In this document: positions 7,888 through 15,701 of the stretch, in pieces
Layout: each line of letters starts with the position of its first letter
Numbering within the stretch: position 1 is the first letter of the stretch
NCBI RefSeq assembly: GCF_022348085.1
Contig: NZ_JAKRFN010000029.1
Location: 1 to 64,000 of the forward strand
Length of the DNA: 64,000 bases
Source: Mycobacterium sp. PSTR-4-N
Lineage (GTDB): Bacteria > Actinomycetota > Actinomycetes > Mycobacteriales > Mycobacteriaceae
Reading direction: 5' to 3'
Notes under the pieces: generated by a model
Seen by the model: only the letters and a program-made list of their open reading frames with translations
Databases searched by the model: none
Told to the model about the DNA's origin: nothing
Translations under genes and position numbers: made by a program

Positions 7888-8942
7888 CACGCCCCCAAGT
7901 TCTGCAGGACGCTGCACGCTCCGCATGCGGCGCACCCCGCCCGCTGATCGACTCCCGTCATGCCTGCTGACTGCAGCATCAGGGCGACTTCGCGGCTGAC
8001 CTTCTCCACCACCGATGCCTCGGGAGCACACGCACCGTCGACGTCGACGGCAAGCGATCCAGGCTGCGGACGGAACGGGACGACGAACGGGTACACGCCC
8101 ATGTCGATGAGTTCTGCTGCGCCACTGATCAACTCCTGGGGATCTTCCCCGAGTCCGACCAGCAGGTAGGTCGACACCTGGTTACGCCCGAAGACCCGTA
8201 CCGCCTCACGCCAGGCCTGCCGATAGCGCTCGATACTGACTTGGGCTTTGCCGGGCATCCACCGCTTCCGGACCTCGTCGTCGAGCGATTCGATGTGAAT
8301 ACCGATGGCGTCGGCGCCGGCCTCGCGCAGTTCGGTCAACACCTCGAGGTCCGCAGGCGGTTCGCACTGCACCTGGATGGGCAGCGACGGCACCGCACCC
8401 TTGACCGCCCGCACGCAGCGGGCCAGGTGCCGGGCACCGCGGTCGCTGCCCGCCGACGTGCCGGTGGTCATCACCATCTGGGTGACGCCATCCAGACGCA
8501 CGGCCGCGGCGGCCACCTCGGCCAACTCAGAGGGTCGTTTCACCGCGGTGGTGGCACCGGAACGCAGCGACTCTTCGATCGTGCAGAATCGGCACCGCTG
8601 GTCTTCGACGTATCGAATGCAGGTTTGAACGACGGTCGTGGCCAACACGTCACGGCCGTGCAGGCGGGCCAGCTTCTCGTAGGGCACGCCGTCGACCGTG
8701 CACAGGTCGTAGAACCGAGGCCGGGTCACCACCTCGACATCGAGGCCGGTGTCCTCGCCGTCGAGAATCACTCGCGTGCCGTCGAAGACGAAGGGACTGT
8801 TCGGGTTACGTGGGATGGCGGCATTGAGCCCGTCGATGACCAGGTGACCGTCGGCGCTCGGACCGGCGCCCGCGGTCCGGCTCACCGGTGGCGAACCCCG
8901 GAAACCCAACAGCGCCAGATCGACTCGTGTGGATACAGACAT
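7887..8942 (-). CDS. MSMEG_0568-family radical SAM protein
   Basis: A 351-residue radical SAM enzyme of the Nit1C cluster. The iron-sulfur/SAM motif is Cys108-X8-Cys117-X2-Cys120 (TCIRYVEDQRCRFC), instead of the usual CX3CX2C. A second Cys group (Cys337, Cys340, Cys343, in GCAACGAC) sits 8 residues from the C-terminus and could bind an auxiliary cluster. Between them are barrel motifs such as VMTTGTSAGSDRG and QVQCEPP. The substrate is unknown. Start ATG 8942 has a perfect ribosome binding site (TAGGAGG, 8949-8955) 6 bp upstream. The longer 479-codon frame runs into the preceding gene and is rejected. Confidence 0.88.
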   Translation of the reverse strand: MSVSTRVDLALLGFRGSPPVSRTAGAGPSADGHLVIDGLNAAIPRNPNSPFVFDGTRVILDGEDTGLDVEVVTRPRFYDLCTVDGVPYEKLARLHGRDVLATTVVQTCIRYVEDQRCRFCTIEESLRSGATTAVKRPSELAEVAAAAVRLDGVTQMVMTTGTSAGSDRGARHLARCVRAVKGAVPSLPIQVQCEPPADLEVLTELREAGADAIGIHIESLDDEVRKRWMPGKAQVSIERYRQAWREAVRVFGRNQVSTYLLVGLGEDPQELISGAAELIDMGVYPFVVPFRPQPGSLAVDVDGACAPEASVVEKVSREVALMLQSAGMTGVDQRAGCAACGACSVLQNLGA

Positions 8943-8952
8943 GCGATGCCTC

Positions 8953-9015
8953 CTACGCTGTGGGGGGTTCGGGTGCGCGGAAGGCACGTCGATGTGCCGT
9001 GAGTGCGGGTGCCAT
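8953..9015 (-). CDS. Possible 20-residue ORF between oxidoreductase and radical SAM genes
   Basis: A very short frame, MAPALTAHRRAFRAPEPPTA. Its ATG lies 4 bp after the stop of the FAD oxidoreductase gene, and its TAG stop is part of the TAGGAGG ribosome binding site of the radical SAM gene. That arrangement fits a translated coupling or leader peptide. It has no Cys, Ser or aromatic residue other than one Phe, so it does not look like a classic radical SAM peptide substrate. No strong binding site of its own is visible. It may be only spacer sequence. Confidence 0.3.
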   Translation of the reverse strand: MAPALTAHRRAFRAPEPPTA

Positions 9016-9019
9016 GACG

Positions 9020-10294
9020 TCAGCTCCCGACGGCGAGTCGTAGCACCGACTCGTGGTAGCCACTGATGATGGTGGCGGCGATGTGCGAGGCGTCGCGGTC
9101 GATCCCGAGGAACCGACCCGATCCCCACGTGTGCATCCACGGCAGCCCCACAAAGCTCAGCCCCGGCACCGAGGTGACACCACGCGTCTGCATCGGCCGG
9201 CCAGCACCGTCGAACGCGCTGGCTTCGATCCATCGATAGTCCGGCCGGTATCCGATGGCCCACACGATGCTGGTGACGTTCTCGGCGGCCAGATCCAGTG
9301 TCGTGGGCTCTGTCTCGGGCACCCACACCGGCTCATAGCGGGTGGCCGGCGGCGCGGTGATGCTCTCGCGTTCGATGTGGGCGTCGATGTCCGAGCAGAT
9401 CGAGTTGTAGACCGCGTCGGCATGGTCGAGGGCGGCACGCAGGGTGGGCTCGAACGACAGCGTGGTGTCCTTGCCGCCGGCCAGAGCGCCATAGAGCTTC
9501 ATGCCCTCGACGGCGAACTGCCGCAGGTCCACATCGCGGCCACCGTCGCGGCCGGTGACATAGTGGTTGGTCTTCTCGATTGCGGCCTTTCCACCCGGAT
9601 ACTGCGCTGCTGCGCGGTCATACAGACCCATGTCCGACAGCCAGGTCATGCAGTCGCGGCCCCGGTAGAAGCGGGCCACCCGTGGAGCGTTGCCCACCGC
9701 CAGGTGCACGCGGCGGCCGGCGAGGTGCAGGTCCTCGGCGATCTGGGCGCCGGACTGCCCGGTGCCCACCACCAGCACCGCGCCGTCGGGCAGCTGCTCG
9801 GCGTTGCGGTACTGCTCGGAGTGGATCTGGGTGATGGCGGCATCCAGCGAACCTGCGTAGGCGGGAATGACGGGCAGCGGATACCCGCCGGTCGCGATCA
9901 CGGCGTTCTCACAGGTGAGTTCTTCGATTCCCGAGGGGGTTTGGAGTGTGAGAGCGAAGCCGCCTTCGGGGCGTCGGGTCAGCGTGGTGACGCGGGTGTG
10001 GGTGCGCAGCGGAGCGTCGAAGGTCTTCAGCCAGCCGTCCAGCCAGGCGACCACTTCGTCACGGGTCATGAAGCCGTCGGGGTCTGCGCCGTCATAGGCG
10101 TAGCCGGGCAGCTTGCAGTGCCAATTGGGGGTGACCAGGGTGAAGTTGTCCCAGCGGCTGTCGGCCCAGGCGTGCACCGGTGTGTGCGCTTCAAGTACCA
10201 CGTGCTCGATGCCGGCGCGGCTCAGATACCAGCTGACCGAGAGCCCGGCCTGCCCGCCGCCGATGATCGCCACCGGTACATGCGCGCCTGTCAT
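9020..10294 (-). CDS. MSMEG_0569-family flavin-dependent oxidoreductase
   Basis: A 424-residue FAD- and NAD(P)H-binding oxidoreductase related to flavin-containing monooxygenases. The FAD Rossmann motif is IIGGGQAGLSVSWYL near residues 9-23, with its acidic end at VVLE. A second dinucleotide motif, VVGTGQSGAQIAEDL, lies near residue 175, and a late IVWAIGYRPD closes the FAD site. Its reaction in the Nit1C pathway is not established. It starts with a 4 bp ATGA overlap with the MSMEG_0570-like gene. It should not be read as the siderophore ornithine hydroxylase: it lacks that family's overall pattern and sits in an unrelated operon. Confidence 0.87.
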   Translation of the reverse strand: MTGAHVPVAIIGGGQAGLSVSWYLSRAGIEHVVLEAHTPVHAWADSRWDNFTLVTPNWHCKLPGYAYDGADPDGFMTRDEVVAWLDGWLKTFDAPLRTHTRVTTLTRRPEGGFALTLQTPSGIEELTCENAVIATGGYPLPVIPAYAGSLDAAITQIHSEQYRNAEQLPDGAVLVVGTGQSGAQIAEDLHLAGRRVHLAVGNAPRVARFYRGRDCMTWLSDMGLYDRAAAQYPGGKAAIEKTNHYVTGRDGGRDVDLRQFAVEGMKLYGALAGGKDTTLSFEPTLRAALDHADAVYNSICSDIDAHIERESITAPPATRYEPVWVPETEPTTLDLAAENVTSIVWAIGYRPDYRWIEASAFDGAGRPMQTRGVTSVPGLSFVGLPWMHTWGSGRFLGIDRDASHIAATIISGYHESVLRLAVGS

Positions 10295-10587
10295 GATTGC
10301 TCCAGCGAGGGTTGCATGGCGATGACGGTGACCTCCGCGTCGATGGCAAAACGTCTCGCGGACTCCATGATCTGATCATTTGTGGCGGCTGCCGACGTAC
10401 AGGCAAAGCCGTACTTGGCGCGCACCCTGTCGCTGGCCTGCTCGAGTGCGGCGCCGGCACGGTCCACCAGGTCGCCGACGGTGTAGCGCCGTCCCGTGGT
10501 CAAGAAGTCGTGCATCACCAGACTCGGTGAGTAGCAGGACTGGATGGAACCGTCGGGCCAGCGGATGTCGAATGTCATCTCAGGCAT
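10291..10587 (-). CDS. MSMEG_0570-family small protein (Nit1C cluster)
   Basis: A 98-residue protein of the family labelled nitrogen starvation response in databases because of its cyanobacterial relatives. It begins MPEMTFDIRWPDGS and has a central helix with Asp/Arg pairs (VGDLVDRAGAALEQASDRV). There are no catalytic motifs or membrane segments. It overlaps the nitrilase stop by 8 bp and the oxidoreductase start by 4 bp, so it belongs to one translationally coupled operon. ATG 10578 three codons downstream is an alternative start. Function unknown. Confidence 0.82.
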   Translation of the reverse strand: MPEMTFDIRWPDGSIQSCYSPSLVMHDFLTTGRRYTVGDLVDRAGAALEQASDRVRAKYGFACTSAAATNDQIMESARRFAIDAEVTVIAMQPSLEQS

Positions 10588-11470
10588 GCGCCAGCTCCGC
10601 CCACTTCGTGGCGTCGGCGTCGGTCAGCGGGCCGTACACGTCCGGCCGGCGGTCACGCAGGTGGAACATGCCTGCCCGCATGGTTCGGAAGGTCTCGTCG
10701 ATGTCCACGTCGGCGACTGCCATCCCGCTTCCCAGCAGGGTGGTCGCGAGGATGTTGCCGCCCGGGTCCACCACTTTGGAGTTGCCGACGTAGCGCAGCG
10801 ACCCGAAAGTGCCGCTCTGGTTGGAGGCCACCCAGAACACCTGGTTGTCGAGAGCGCGGGCGATGTCGAACTGGTTGAACCGGTAGGTCCAGCGGTCGTC
10901 CTGCAAGTTCTCCGCCGTGGCGGTGCGAGCCGCCGGCCATGCCGACAGGCTGGCGATGATCTGCGCGCCGTCCAGAGCCATCACGCGGGCGGCCTCGGGG
11001 AAGGCCTTGTCGTAGCAGATCTGCAGTCCGATACGCCCGGCCGGGGTGTCGTACACGTCGTAGCGGGTGCCCGCCGAGTACGACATGCTCTCCCCCAGCG
11101 GCTGGTGCACCTTGCGATAGACGCCGTAGACATTCCCGCCGTCCAGCAGTGCTGCTGCGTTGTAACGGGTTTCGCCGTCGTCGGCGAGTTCGCAGAAACC
11201 GATGGCGACCACCAGGTCCCCGGCCAGTTGTTGCACTCGTTTGATCTCGGGTCCGTCGACCCGGATGGCCGGCGGCAGTGATCGGGTTGTGGTCTTGATG
11301 GTGTCCCCGTGATTGCCCAGCGACGACAGGTAGCCGCCGATCGCCGCTTCCGGCAATGCCAGGAAGTCGACGCCGCCTGCGCGTGCCTCCTCGGCCAGCG
11401 ATGCGATCAGAGCGTAGTTCTGGTCGAGATCCCTGGTGAAGTTGGCAGAAACCGCTGCAAGAGTGGTCAT
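10580..11470 (-). CDS. Nitrilase, Nit1C type
   Basis: A 296-residue carbon-nitrogen hydrolase with an intact triad: Glu41 (LPEAAIGG), Lys120 (YRKVHQP) and Cys152 (QICYDKAFPE). Nitrilases hydrolyse nitriles to the acid and ammonia through a Cys thioimidate. Members in this seven-gene context (Nit1C) have been linked to bacterial growth on cyanide as nitrogen source. Start ATG 11470 (MTTLAAVSANF) is chosen over the 13-codon longer frame because the extra residues overlap the preceding gene and are absent from the paralogue. It is second in the operon, 7 bp after the MSMEG_0572-like gene. Confidence 0.9.
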   Translation of the reverse strand: MTTLAAVSANFTRDLDQNYALIASLAEEARAGGVDFLALPEAAIGGYLSSLGNHGDTIKTTTRSLPPAIRVDGPEIKRVQQLAGDLVVAIGFCELADDGETRYNAAALLDGGNVYGVYRKVHQPLGESMSYSAGTRYDVYDTPAGRIGLQICYDKAFPEAARVMALDGAQIIASLSAWPAARTATAENLQDDRWTYRFNQFDIARALDNQVFWVASNQSGTFGSLRYVGNSKVVDPGGNILATTLLGSGMAVADVDIDETFRTMRAGMFHLRDRRPDVYGPLTDADATKWAELAHA

Positions 11471-11477
11471 TTCGCTG

Positions 11478-11999
11478 TCACACCATGTACGTGGAGTTGA
11501 TGATTGCACCCTTGCGGGCGTAATAGATGAGGGCGTCCTGGACGTCCAGCGGATGCGCGGGGATGACGCCCTCGATCAGGTCCTCCTCACGGCCGCCGTG
11601 CAGCGCGAGCCCGAAGCGACAGGCGAACACCGTGCCACCCTCCTTGATGAAGGTGGCCAGCGCATCGTTGATGTTCTGCTCACCTGGGAAGCCGGAGTCA
11701 CCGGTGGTGGGAAAACCGCGGGTGGCGAGGCAATTGATGGCGCCGGGGCCGTAGAAGTAGATGGCGGACTCGAATCCTTTGCGCAAGGCGCGAGTCGCCT
11801 GCAGGACGGCTACGAAGCTGACCGACGACTCGTGGGCGATACCGTGCACCAGGGTGAAGTAGCTCTCGCCCTCTTCGGCCTGGTAATCGGGGAAGATCTT
11901 GGTGCCGCCGTAGATGTTGCTGCCCTTGGGTAGCGACGGATGCGGGATCTCGGCGAGCGAGGTGGCGATGTTCTCGGCGATGGATGCGTCAAATGCCAT
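11478..11999 (-). CDS. MSMEG_0572-family protein, first gene of the Nit1C operon
   Basis: A 173-residue protein of the MSMEG_0572/Sll0783 family, annotated elsewhere as nitrogen starvation response. Recognisable stretches are GTKIFPDYQAEEGESYF, FYGPGAINCLATRGFPTTG and FACRFGLALHG. It has a DsrE-like feel (alternating short strands and helices, one conserved Cys in ACRF), but this is only an impression. Start ATG 11999 has GGAG about 6 bp upstream; ATG 12011 (MESSMAF) and a longer 221-codon frame are alternatives. It heads the operon, so the promoter should lie in 12000-12287. Confidence 0.85.
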   Translation of the reverse strand: MAFDASIAENIATSLAEIPHPSLPKGSNIYGGTKIFPDYQAEEGESYFTLVHGIAHESSVSFVAVLQATRALRKGFESAIYFYGPGAINCLATRGFPTTGDSGFPGEQNINDALATFIKEGGTVFACRFGLALHGGREEDLIEGVIPAHPLDVQDALIYYARKGAIINSTYMV

Positions 12000-12287
12000 G
12001 GAGGACTCCATATTTCTTGCTAGACGTGCTGGCGGATCGTGTTGCCCGGCCGAGCCCCGTTGGTCGATCGACGTCGACCTGCAACAATTACAGAGCCTGT
12101 CTATTGCGCGGTGGTTATGAGCGGAATACGTCCCTGTTGCCAAGCGGCAGAACCCGGCAATGCGCAGTTAACACGCCGGGAAATCACTACAGCTCTGTCA
12201 GAGCGCCCGGGGCCGCAACGCCGGGTCGAGGCCGCCGATGTGAGCGTCATCGAGAGCGCACAGCAACCGGCGTAGCTCGGTCAATCC
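12000..12287 (-). promoter_or_regulatory. Upstream region of the Nit1C operon, with a weak GlnR-like site
   Basis: This 288 bp gap should hold the promoter of the nitrilase operon. It is less GC-rich than its surroundings. At 12168-12183 the plus strand reads TTAAC-ACGCCG-GGAAA, which matches six of the eight fixed bases of the actinobacterial GlnR half-site pattern (GTnAC-n6-GnAAC). This is suggestive only; two mismatches are easily reached by chance. I could not pick a confident -10 box. Confidence 0.3.
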
Positions 12288-12710
12288 CTACTCAGGCGAA
12301 CCCCAACCGCCGCGCCGCCAGCACACCCAGTCGATCTCGACGCGTGCGCCGACCGCCAGCCCGGTAACGCCGACGCAGGTTCGCGACGGCAACCGGTTGG
12401 GAAACCACGCGGCGTACGCCGTGTTGAAGGCCTCGTACTCAGTCCAGTCGGTGAGATAGGCGCGCACCGATACTACGTCGGCCAGACCGCCGCCGCACAG
12501 TCCGGTGACCCGCACCAGATTGGAGAGCACCTGGTCGGTCTGGGCCGCAATCTCGTCGCTCACCACCGATCCTGTTGTGTCGGTGGGCATCTGACCGGTC
12601 ACATACAGCGTCTCGCCGGCCGCGGTGGCGTGCACGAACGGGGCCACTGACGGCGGCACCCCATCGGCAGGCGTAAACGTGAAAGGTCGGATGCCTCCTG
12701 ACGCACTCAC
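12288..12710 (-). CDS. RidA/YjgF-family enamine/imine deaminase
   Basis: A 140-residue RidA-type protein. Signature elements are LYVTGQMP near the start, VLSNLVRVTGLCGGGL, and the C-terminal PSRTCVGVTGLAVGARVEI containing the conserved Arg and Glu that hold the carboxylate and water in deaminating members. These proteins release ammonia from reactive imines. The GTG start at 12710 is preferred: it overlaps the amidase stop as GTGA and has GGGGGAGAG just upstream. ATG 12725 is five codons longer. It is coupled to the formamidase/acetamidase gene, which fits a nitrogen-release role. Confidence 0.86.
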   Translation of the reverse strand: MSASGGIRPFTFTPADGVPPSVAPFVHATAAGETLYVTGQMPTDTTGSVVSDEIAAQTDQVLSNLVRVTGLCGGGLADVVSVRAYLTDWTEYEAFNTAYAAWFPNRLPSRTCVGVTGLAVGARVEIDWVCWRRGGWGSPE

Positions 12711-13738
12711 GCCGCTCTCCCCCATTCACTGGGAAAGCAGCGCTTGTCGATCCGGGCGTGCACACCCTGACGTTGATCGACGACTTGGGTGACGGTGAAG
12801 TCAACAGCCACCGACATGAACGAGTAGGCGTCGGCGCACGACAGCCCGTAGAGCCGCTGCAACAAATCGAGTGCGCGTACCGCCGCCGCCCGCATCGCGC
12901 TGTCCAAATCATCGCCGAAGCCGTGGACCAGGAGCTCGGTCGCCGTCTCCAGCACCGGCACGGTGAACGGCAGATCGCGGCGCACCGTGAGACGCAGCAG
13001 CCCGTTCAACGACGCCTCCAGCGCCGTACCGCTGATCTCCCCGTCGCCCTGGGAAACATGTGGGTCACCGATCGACAGTAAGGCGCCGGCAGTCTGCACG
13101 GGGTAATACATCGTGCCGCCCATGCCGATCCGCCAGTTGTCGATGTTCCCGCCGTGATCGCCGGGCGGCACCGAGGACAACCGTCCGGGGTCGGCCGGTG
13201 CGACACCCATCGTGCCGAAGTGCGGGCGCAGCGGGACGGTGACACCAGGCAACGCAGGTTCGCGGGTGACGCTCGCCGGTTCGACGACGGTTCCTGCCTG
13301 GTCGGCGAGCGGCGTGGTGGTCCAGTCGTAGCCGAAGAGCGCCCGCCCGCGCAGCGCGAAAACATCCAATTCATAGACCGTGACCCGCTCGGAGGCGGTG
13401 AGATCATACAGATAACCCCAATGCGCGGCCAGATTCGAGCCGTACTTGAGACGCGGCGTGGCCTCTAAGATGTCGACCTGCAGCACGTCACCCGGGCGGG
13501 CTCCGGTCACCGCGATCGGCCCGGTCAGCAGATGCGGCCCCGGTCCACGATCGGCGACCTGCTCGAACACGGCACGAATATCGTCGTCCATCAACAGATC
13601 TGGAGCGTCACCTGCGTGATGGGTGAAAGTCTCTACGGCTACCAGATCACCCGAGTCGACAATGAGCACCGGAGTCAGCGCGGGGTCGAAGTACCCCCAG
13701 TGCACTGTCGCCGGGGTGGCCCGCAGCACGTGATGCAT
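12707..13738 (-). CDS. Formamidase/acetamidase (FmdA/AmdA family)
   Basis: A 343-residue amidase of the FmdA/AmdA family, which hydrolyses formamide or acetamide to ammonia and the acid. Family landmarks visible are GPIAVTGARPGDVLQVDI, the Gly/Asp/Asn segment PGDHGGNIDNW, GDPHVSQGDGEI and a C-terminal VDFTVTQVVDQRQGVH. These hold the acidic and His residues of the active site. Start ATG 13738 (MHHVLRATP) is preferred over the seven-codon longer frame. It lies upstream of RidA and then the Nit1C operon. Formamide is a product of cyanide hydration, so the neighbourhood may be functional; this is inference. Confidence 0.88.
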   Translation of the reverse strand: MHHVLRATPATVHWGYFDPALTPVLIVDSGDLVAVETFTHHAGDAPDLLMDDDIRAVFEQVADRGPGPHLLTGPIAVTGARPGDVLQVDILEATPRLKYGSNLAAHWGYLYDLTASERVTVYELDVFALRGRALFGYDWTTTPLADQAGTVVEPASVTREPALPGVTVPLRPHFGTMGVAPADPGRLSSVPPGDHGGNIDNWRIGMGGTMYYPVQTAGALLSIGDPHVSQGDGEISGTALEASLNGLLRLTVRRDLPFTVPVLETATELLVHGFGDDLDSAMRAAAVRALDLLQRLYGLSCADAYSFMSVAVDFTVTQVVDQRQGVHARIDKRCFPSEWGRAA

Positions 13739-13792
13739 CCGGCGATCATGCCAGCGCACCGGGGCCGCTGCAGCGCGAGATCTCCGCGCGTC

Positions 13793-14203
13793 TCAGATGA
13801 TGCGCGCCTTGGTGATGCGGATTCTCGTCAGCAGTCCCGGCGGTGCGTCCGGCGGCGGAAAATGGTCACTGGACCCGAGCATGACCTCGGCCAGATCGGT
13901 CAGCAGTTCGGGGGCACCACCCTCGACGACACGCGCCTCGCCGGCCACCGTCAGATAGGGCGTCGGAACTCCCGGATGGGGTTGCCTCGACAAGATCGTC
14001 ACCGCCACGCGCGGATCCCGGCGAATGTTGCGGGTCTTCTGGTACTCGGCCAGATGAGCAGTGACCAGCTCGTCTCCGTCGGGCGTCGACTGCAGCGCCA
14101 TCCACACAACCGACACCTGCGGGCTGCCGTCGGTGTTCAGGGTGACGAGTGTGGCATCGGCCCCGTCGCCGATGATGGCGCGCGCGTCGGCGTCCAGTCT
14201 CAT
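13793..14203 (-). CDS. PPOX-class F420-dependent oxidoreductase
   Basis: A 136-residue split-barrel protein of the pyridoxamine-phosphate-oxidase fold, Rv1155-like group. It opens with ATLVTLNTDGSPQVSVVWM, the usual first strands, followed by RRDPRVAVTILSRQ and PYLTVAGEARVVEG, ending in LTRIRITKARII. Such proteins bind F420 or flavin and reduce small molecules. Start ATG 14203 with a GGAG-type site (plus strand gctcctctcc) 5-10 bp upstream. A deleted second copy lies at 4435-4531. It is divergent from the F420-type NADP reductase at 14351. Confidence 0.85.
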   Translation of the reverse strand: MRLDADARAIIGDGADATLVTLNTDGSPQVSVVWMALQSTPDGDELVTAHLAEYQKTRNIRRDPRVAVTILSRQPHPGVPTPYLTVAGEARVVEGGAPELLTDLAEVMLGSSDHFPPPDAPPGLLTRIRITKARII

Positions 14204-14350
14204 GGTGGCTCCTCTCCCGAAGCTGCAGCGGTCACACTCGACAACCCGTCGTCGAGGCGGTCGATTCCCGCAACTGCGGGTTCGGAATAGTCCTCGCGGA
14301 CTCGACGTTGCGCGACGAAGGTCGTCACGACATCACCGAGGAGTCGAACT

Positions 14351-15019
14351 GTGCGCATCGGAATCATCGGAGCAGGCCTCATCGGCGGAACGCTGACTCG
14401 CCGTCTCCGCGAACTCGGCCATGAGGTGAGCGTGGCCAACTCACGATCACCGGAGACACTCGCGGACCTCGCGGCGGAAACGGGTGCTACCGCGGTGTGG
14501 GCCCGTGACGCCGCGACCGACGCTGATCTCGTGATCGTCAGCATTCCTCAGAAGAACGTTCCGGACCTCGCGGACGGGATCGTCGACGCGCGCAATCCGG
14601 GCGCCCCCGTGATCGAGACCAACAACTATTACCCGCAGCAGCGCGACGGCGAGATTGCCGCCATCGAAGACGGTCAGGTTGAAAGCGCTTGGGTGGCAGA
14701 ACAAATCGGCGCACCCGTCTTCAAAGTGTTCAACGGCATCTGGTGGAAGCATCTGCTCGGTAGCGGAAAGCCTGCAGGCGCGCCCAACCGGATCGCACTC
14801 CCGATCGCCGGCGACGACGGTCCTGGCCGTGACCTCGTGCACGACCTCGTCGAGCAGTTGGGCTTCGACCCGGTCCACGCCGGCCCGATCTCCGACTCGT
14901 GGCGTCAGCAACCCGGAACCCCGGTGTACGGCAAGGATTTCGATGTCGAGAAGACCGTGAAGGCTCTGGCCGAGGCATCTCCTGAGCGGACACCCGAGTG
15001 GAGCGCTCGGGCGTCCTGA
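14351..15019 (+). CDS. NADPH-dependent F420 reductase-like protein
   Basis: A 222-residue NAD(P)-binding protein of the F420H2:NADP oxidoreductase-like family. The Rossmann motif is RIGIIGAGLIGGTL at residues 2-15; the second strand ends VANSRSPE, with Asn-Ser-Arg suited to NADPH. Further landmarks are LVIVSIPQKN and VFNGIWWKHLL. Homologues shuttle hydride between NADPH and F420 or reduce small substrates. The start is GTG 14351. It diverges from the PPOX gene with 147 bp between them. Confidence 0.83.
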   Translation: MRIGIIGAGLIGGTLTRRLRELGHEVSVANSRSPETLADLAAETGATAVWARDAATDADLVIVSIPQKNVPDLADGIVDARNPGAPVIETNNYYPQQRDGEIAAIEDGQVESAWVAEQIGAPVFKVFNGIWWKHLLGSGKPAGAPNRIALPIAGDDGPGRDLVHDLVEQLGFDPVHAGPISDSWRQQPGTPVYGKDFDVEKTVKALAEASPERTPEWSARAS

Positions 15020-15082
15020 GCGGACTGTAAAGGCGGGCATCGGTACGGCGAGCCTGCCGCTACCGGTGCACCTTTCGGCGCT

Positions 15083-15685
15083 TCACCCTCTCGCTCCCCA
15101 CTGCTCGACGAGCATCGTGGTCATGGCGTCGACCCACGCGTCATCGAGCAAGGCGTCGCGGCGGATCACGATACGAAAGATGGCAGCACCGGCCACCACT
15201 TCGGCAAGCAGAGGAAGATCGTCACCGCCGCGCCGTTCCTGCCCGAAGCGAGATTCGAACGCACTGAGGTTGCCGGTGAGCCGGGCGATCATCAGGGCGT
15301 GCAGGTCGGGGTCGGCGACCGTGTCGGCGATGAGTCCAGGCAGGGCGACGCGGACTTCGGGCCTGTCGAAGATCCGACGGATCGTTTCGACCATTGCGCG
15401 GATGTCTGTGCGGATGTCGCCGGAAGCACCTGACACGGTAATGGGTTCGTCCGCGAGCACTGCCTCGTGCACGAGGTGCACTTTGCCCGACCAGCGGCGG
15501 TAGATGGCCGCCGTCGTCGTACCCGCCCGCGCCGCGATCGCGGACAACGACAGCGCTGAGTAGCCCGTGTCGACGATCAGCTCGCGCGTCGCCGCGATCA
15601 CTGCGGCGTCGATCTTGCCGTCACGGGGCCGGCCCGGCGGGGGCCGGGTGGCCTCCTTGCCATCGCTGCCCTGATCTGCTGTCAT
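15083..15685 (-). CDS. TetR-family regulator
   Basis: A 200-residue TetR repressor. The N-terminal helix-turn-helix spans residues about 23-65 (ATRELIVDTGYSALSLSAIA, then TTTAAIYRRWSGK). The C-terminal ligand domain has the mycobacterial TetR_C pattern around RAMVETIRRIFDRPEVR. The promoter region shared with the divergent gene at 15736 contains a perfect 7+7 palindrome at 15702-15718. The regulator therefore probably represses itself and the downstream plus-strand genes. The ligand is unknown. Confidence 0.88.
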   Translation of the reverse strand: MTADQGSDGKEATRPPPGRPRDGKIDAAVIAATRELIVDTGYSALSLSAIAARAGTTTAAIYRRWSGKVHLVHEAVLADEPITVSGASGDIRTDIRAMVETIRRIFDRPEVRVALPGLIADTVADPDLHALMIARLTGNLSAFESRFGQERRGGDDLPLLAEVVAGAAIFRIVIRRDALLDDAWVDAMTTMLVEQWGARG

Positions 15686-15701
15686 GTTGGCAGTCTACTT
15701 C

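Noticed and set aside
8943..9326. N-terminal extension of the radical SAM protein to 479 residues
   Set aside because: It would overlap 300 bp of the oxidoreductase gene, while ATG 8942 has a perfect TAGGAGG site.
9020..10294. FAD oxidoreductase as the exochelin ornithine hydroxylase
   Set aside because: It is coupled on both sides to Nit1C genes, lies 28 kb from the siderophore locus and fits the MSMEG_0569 family better.
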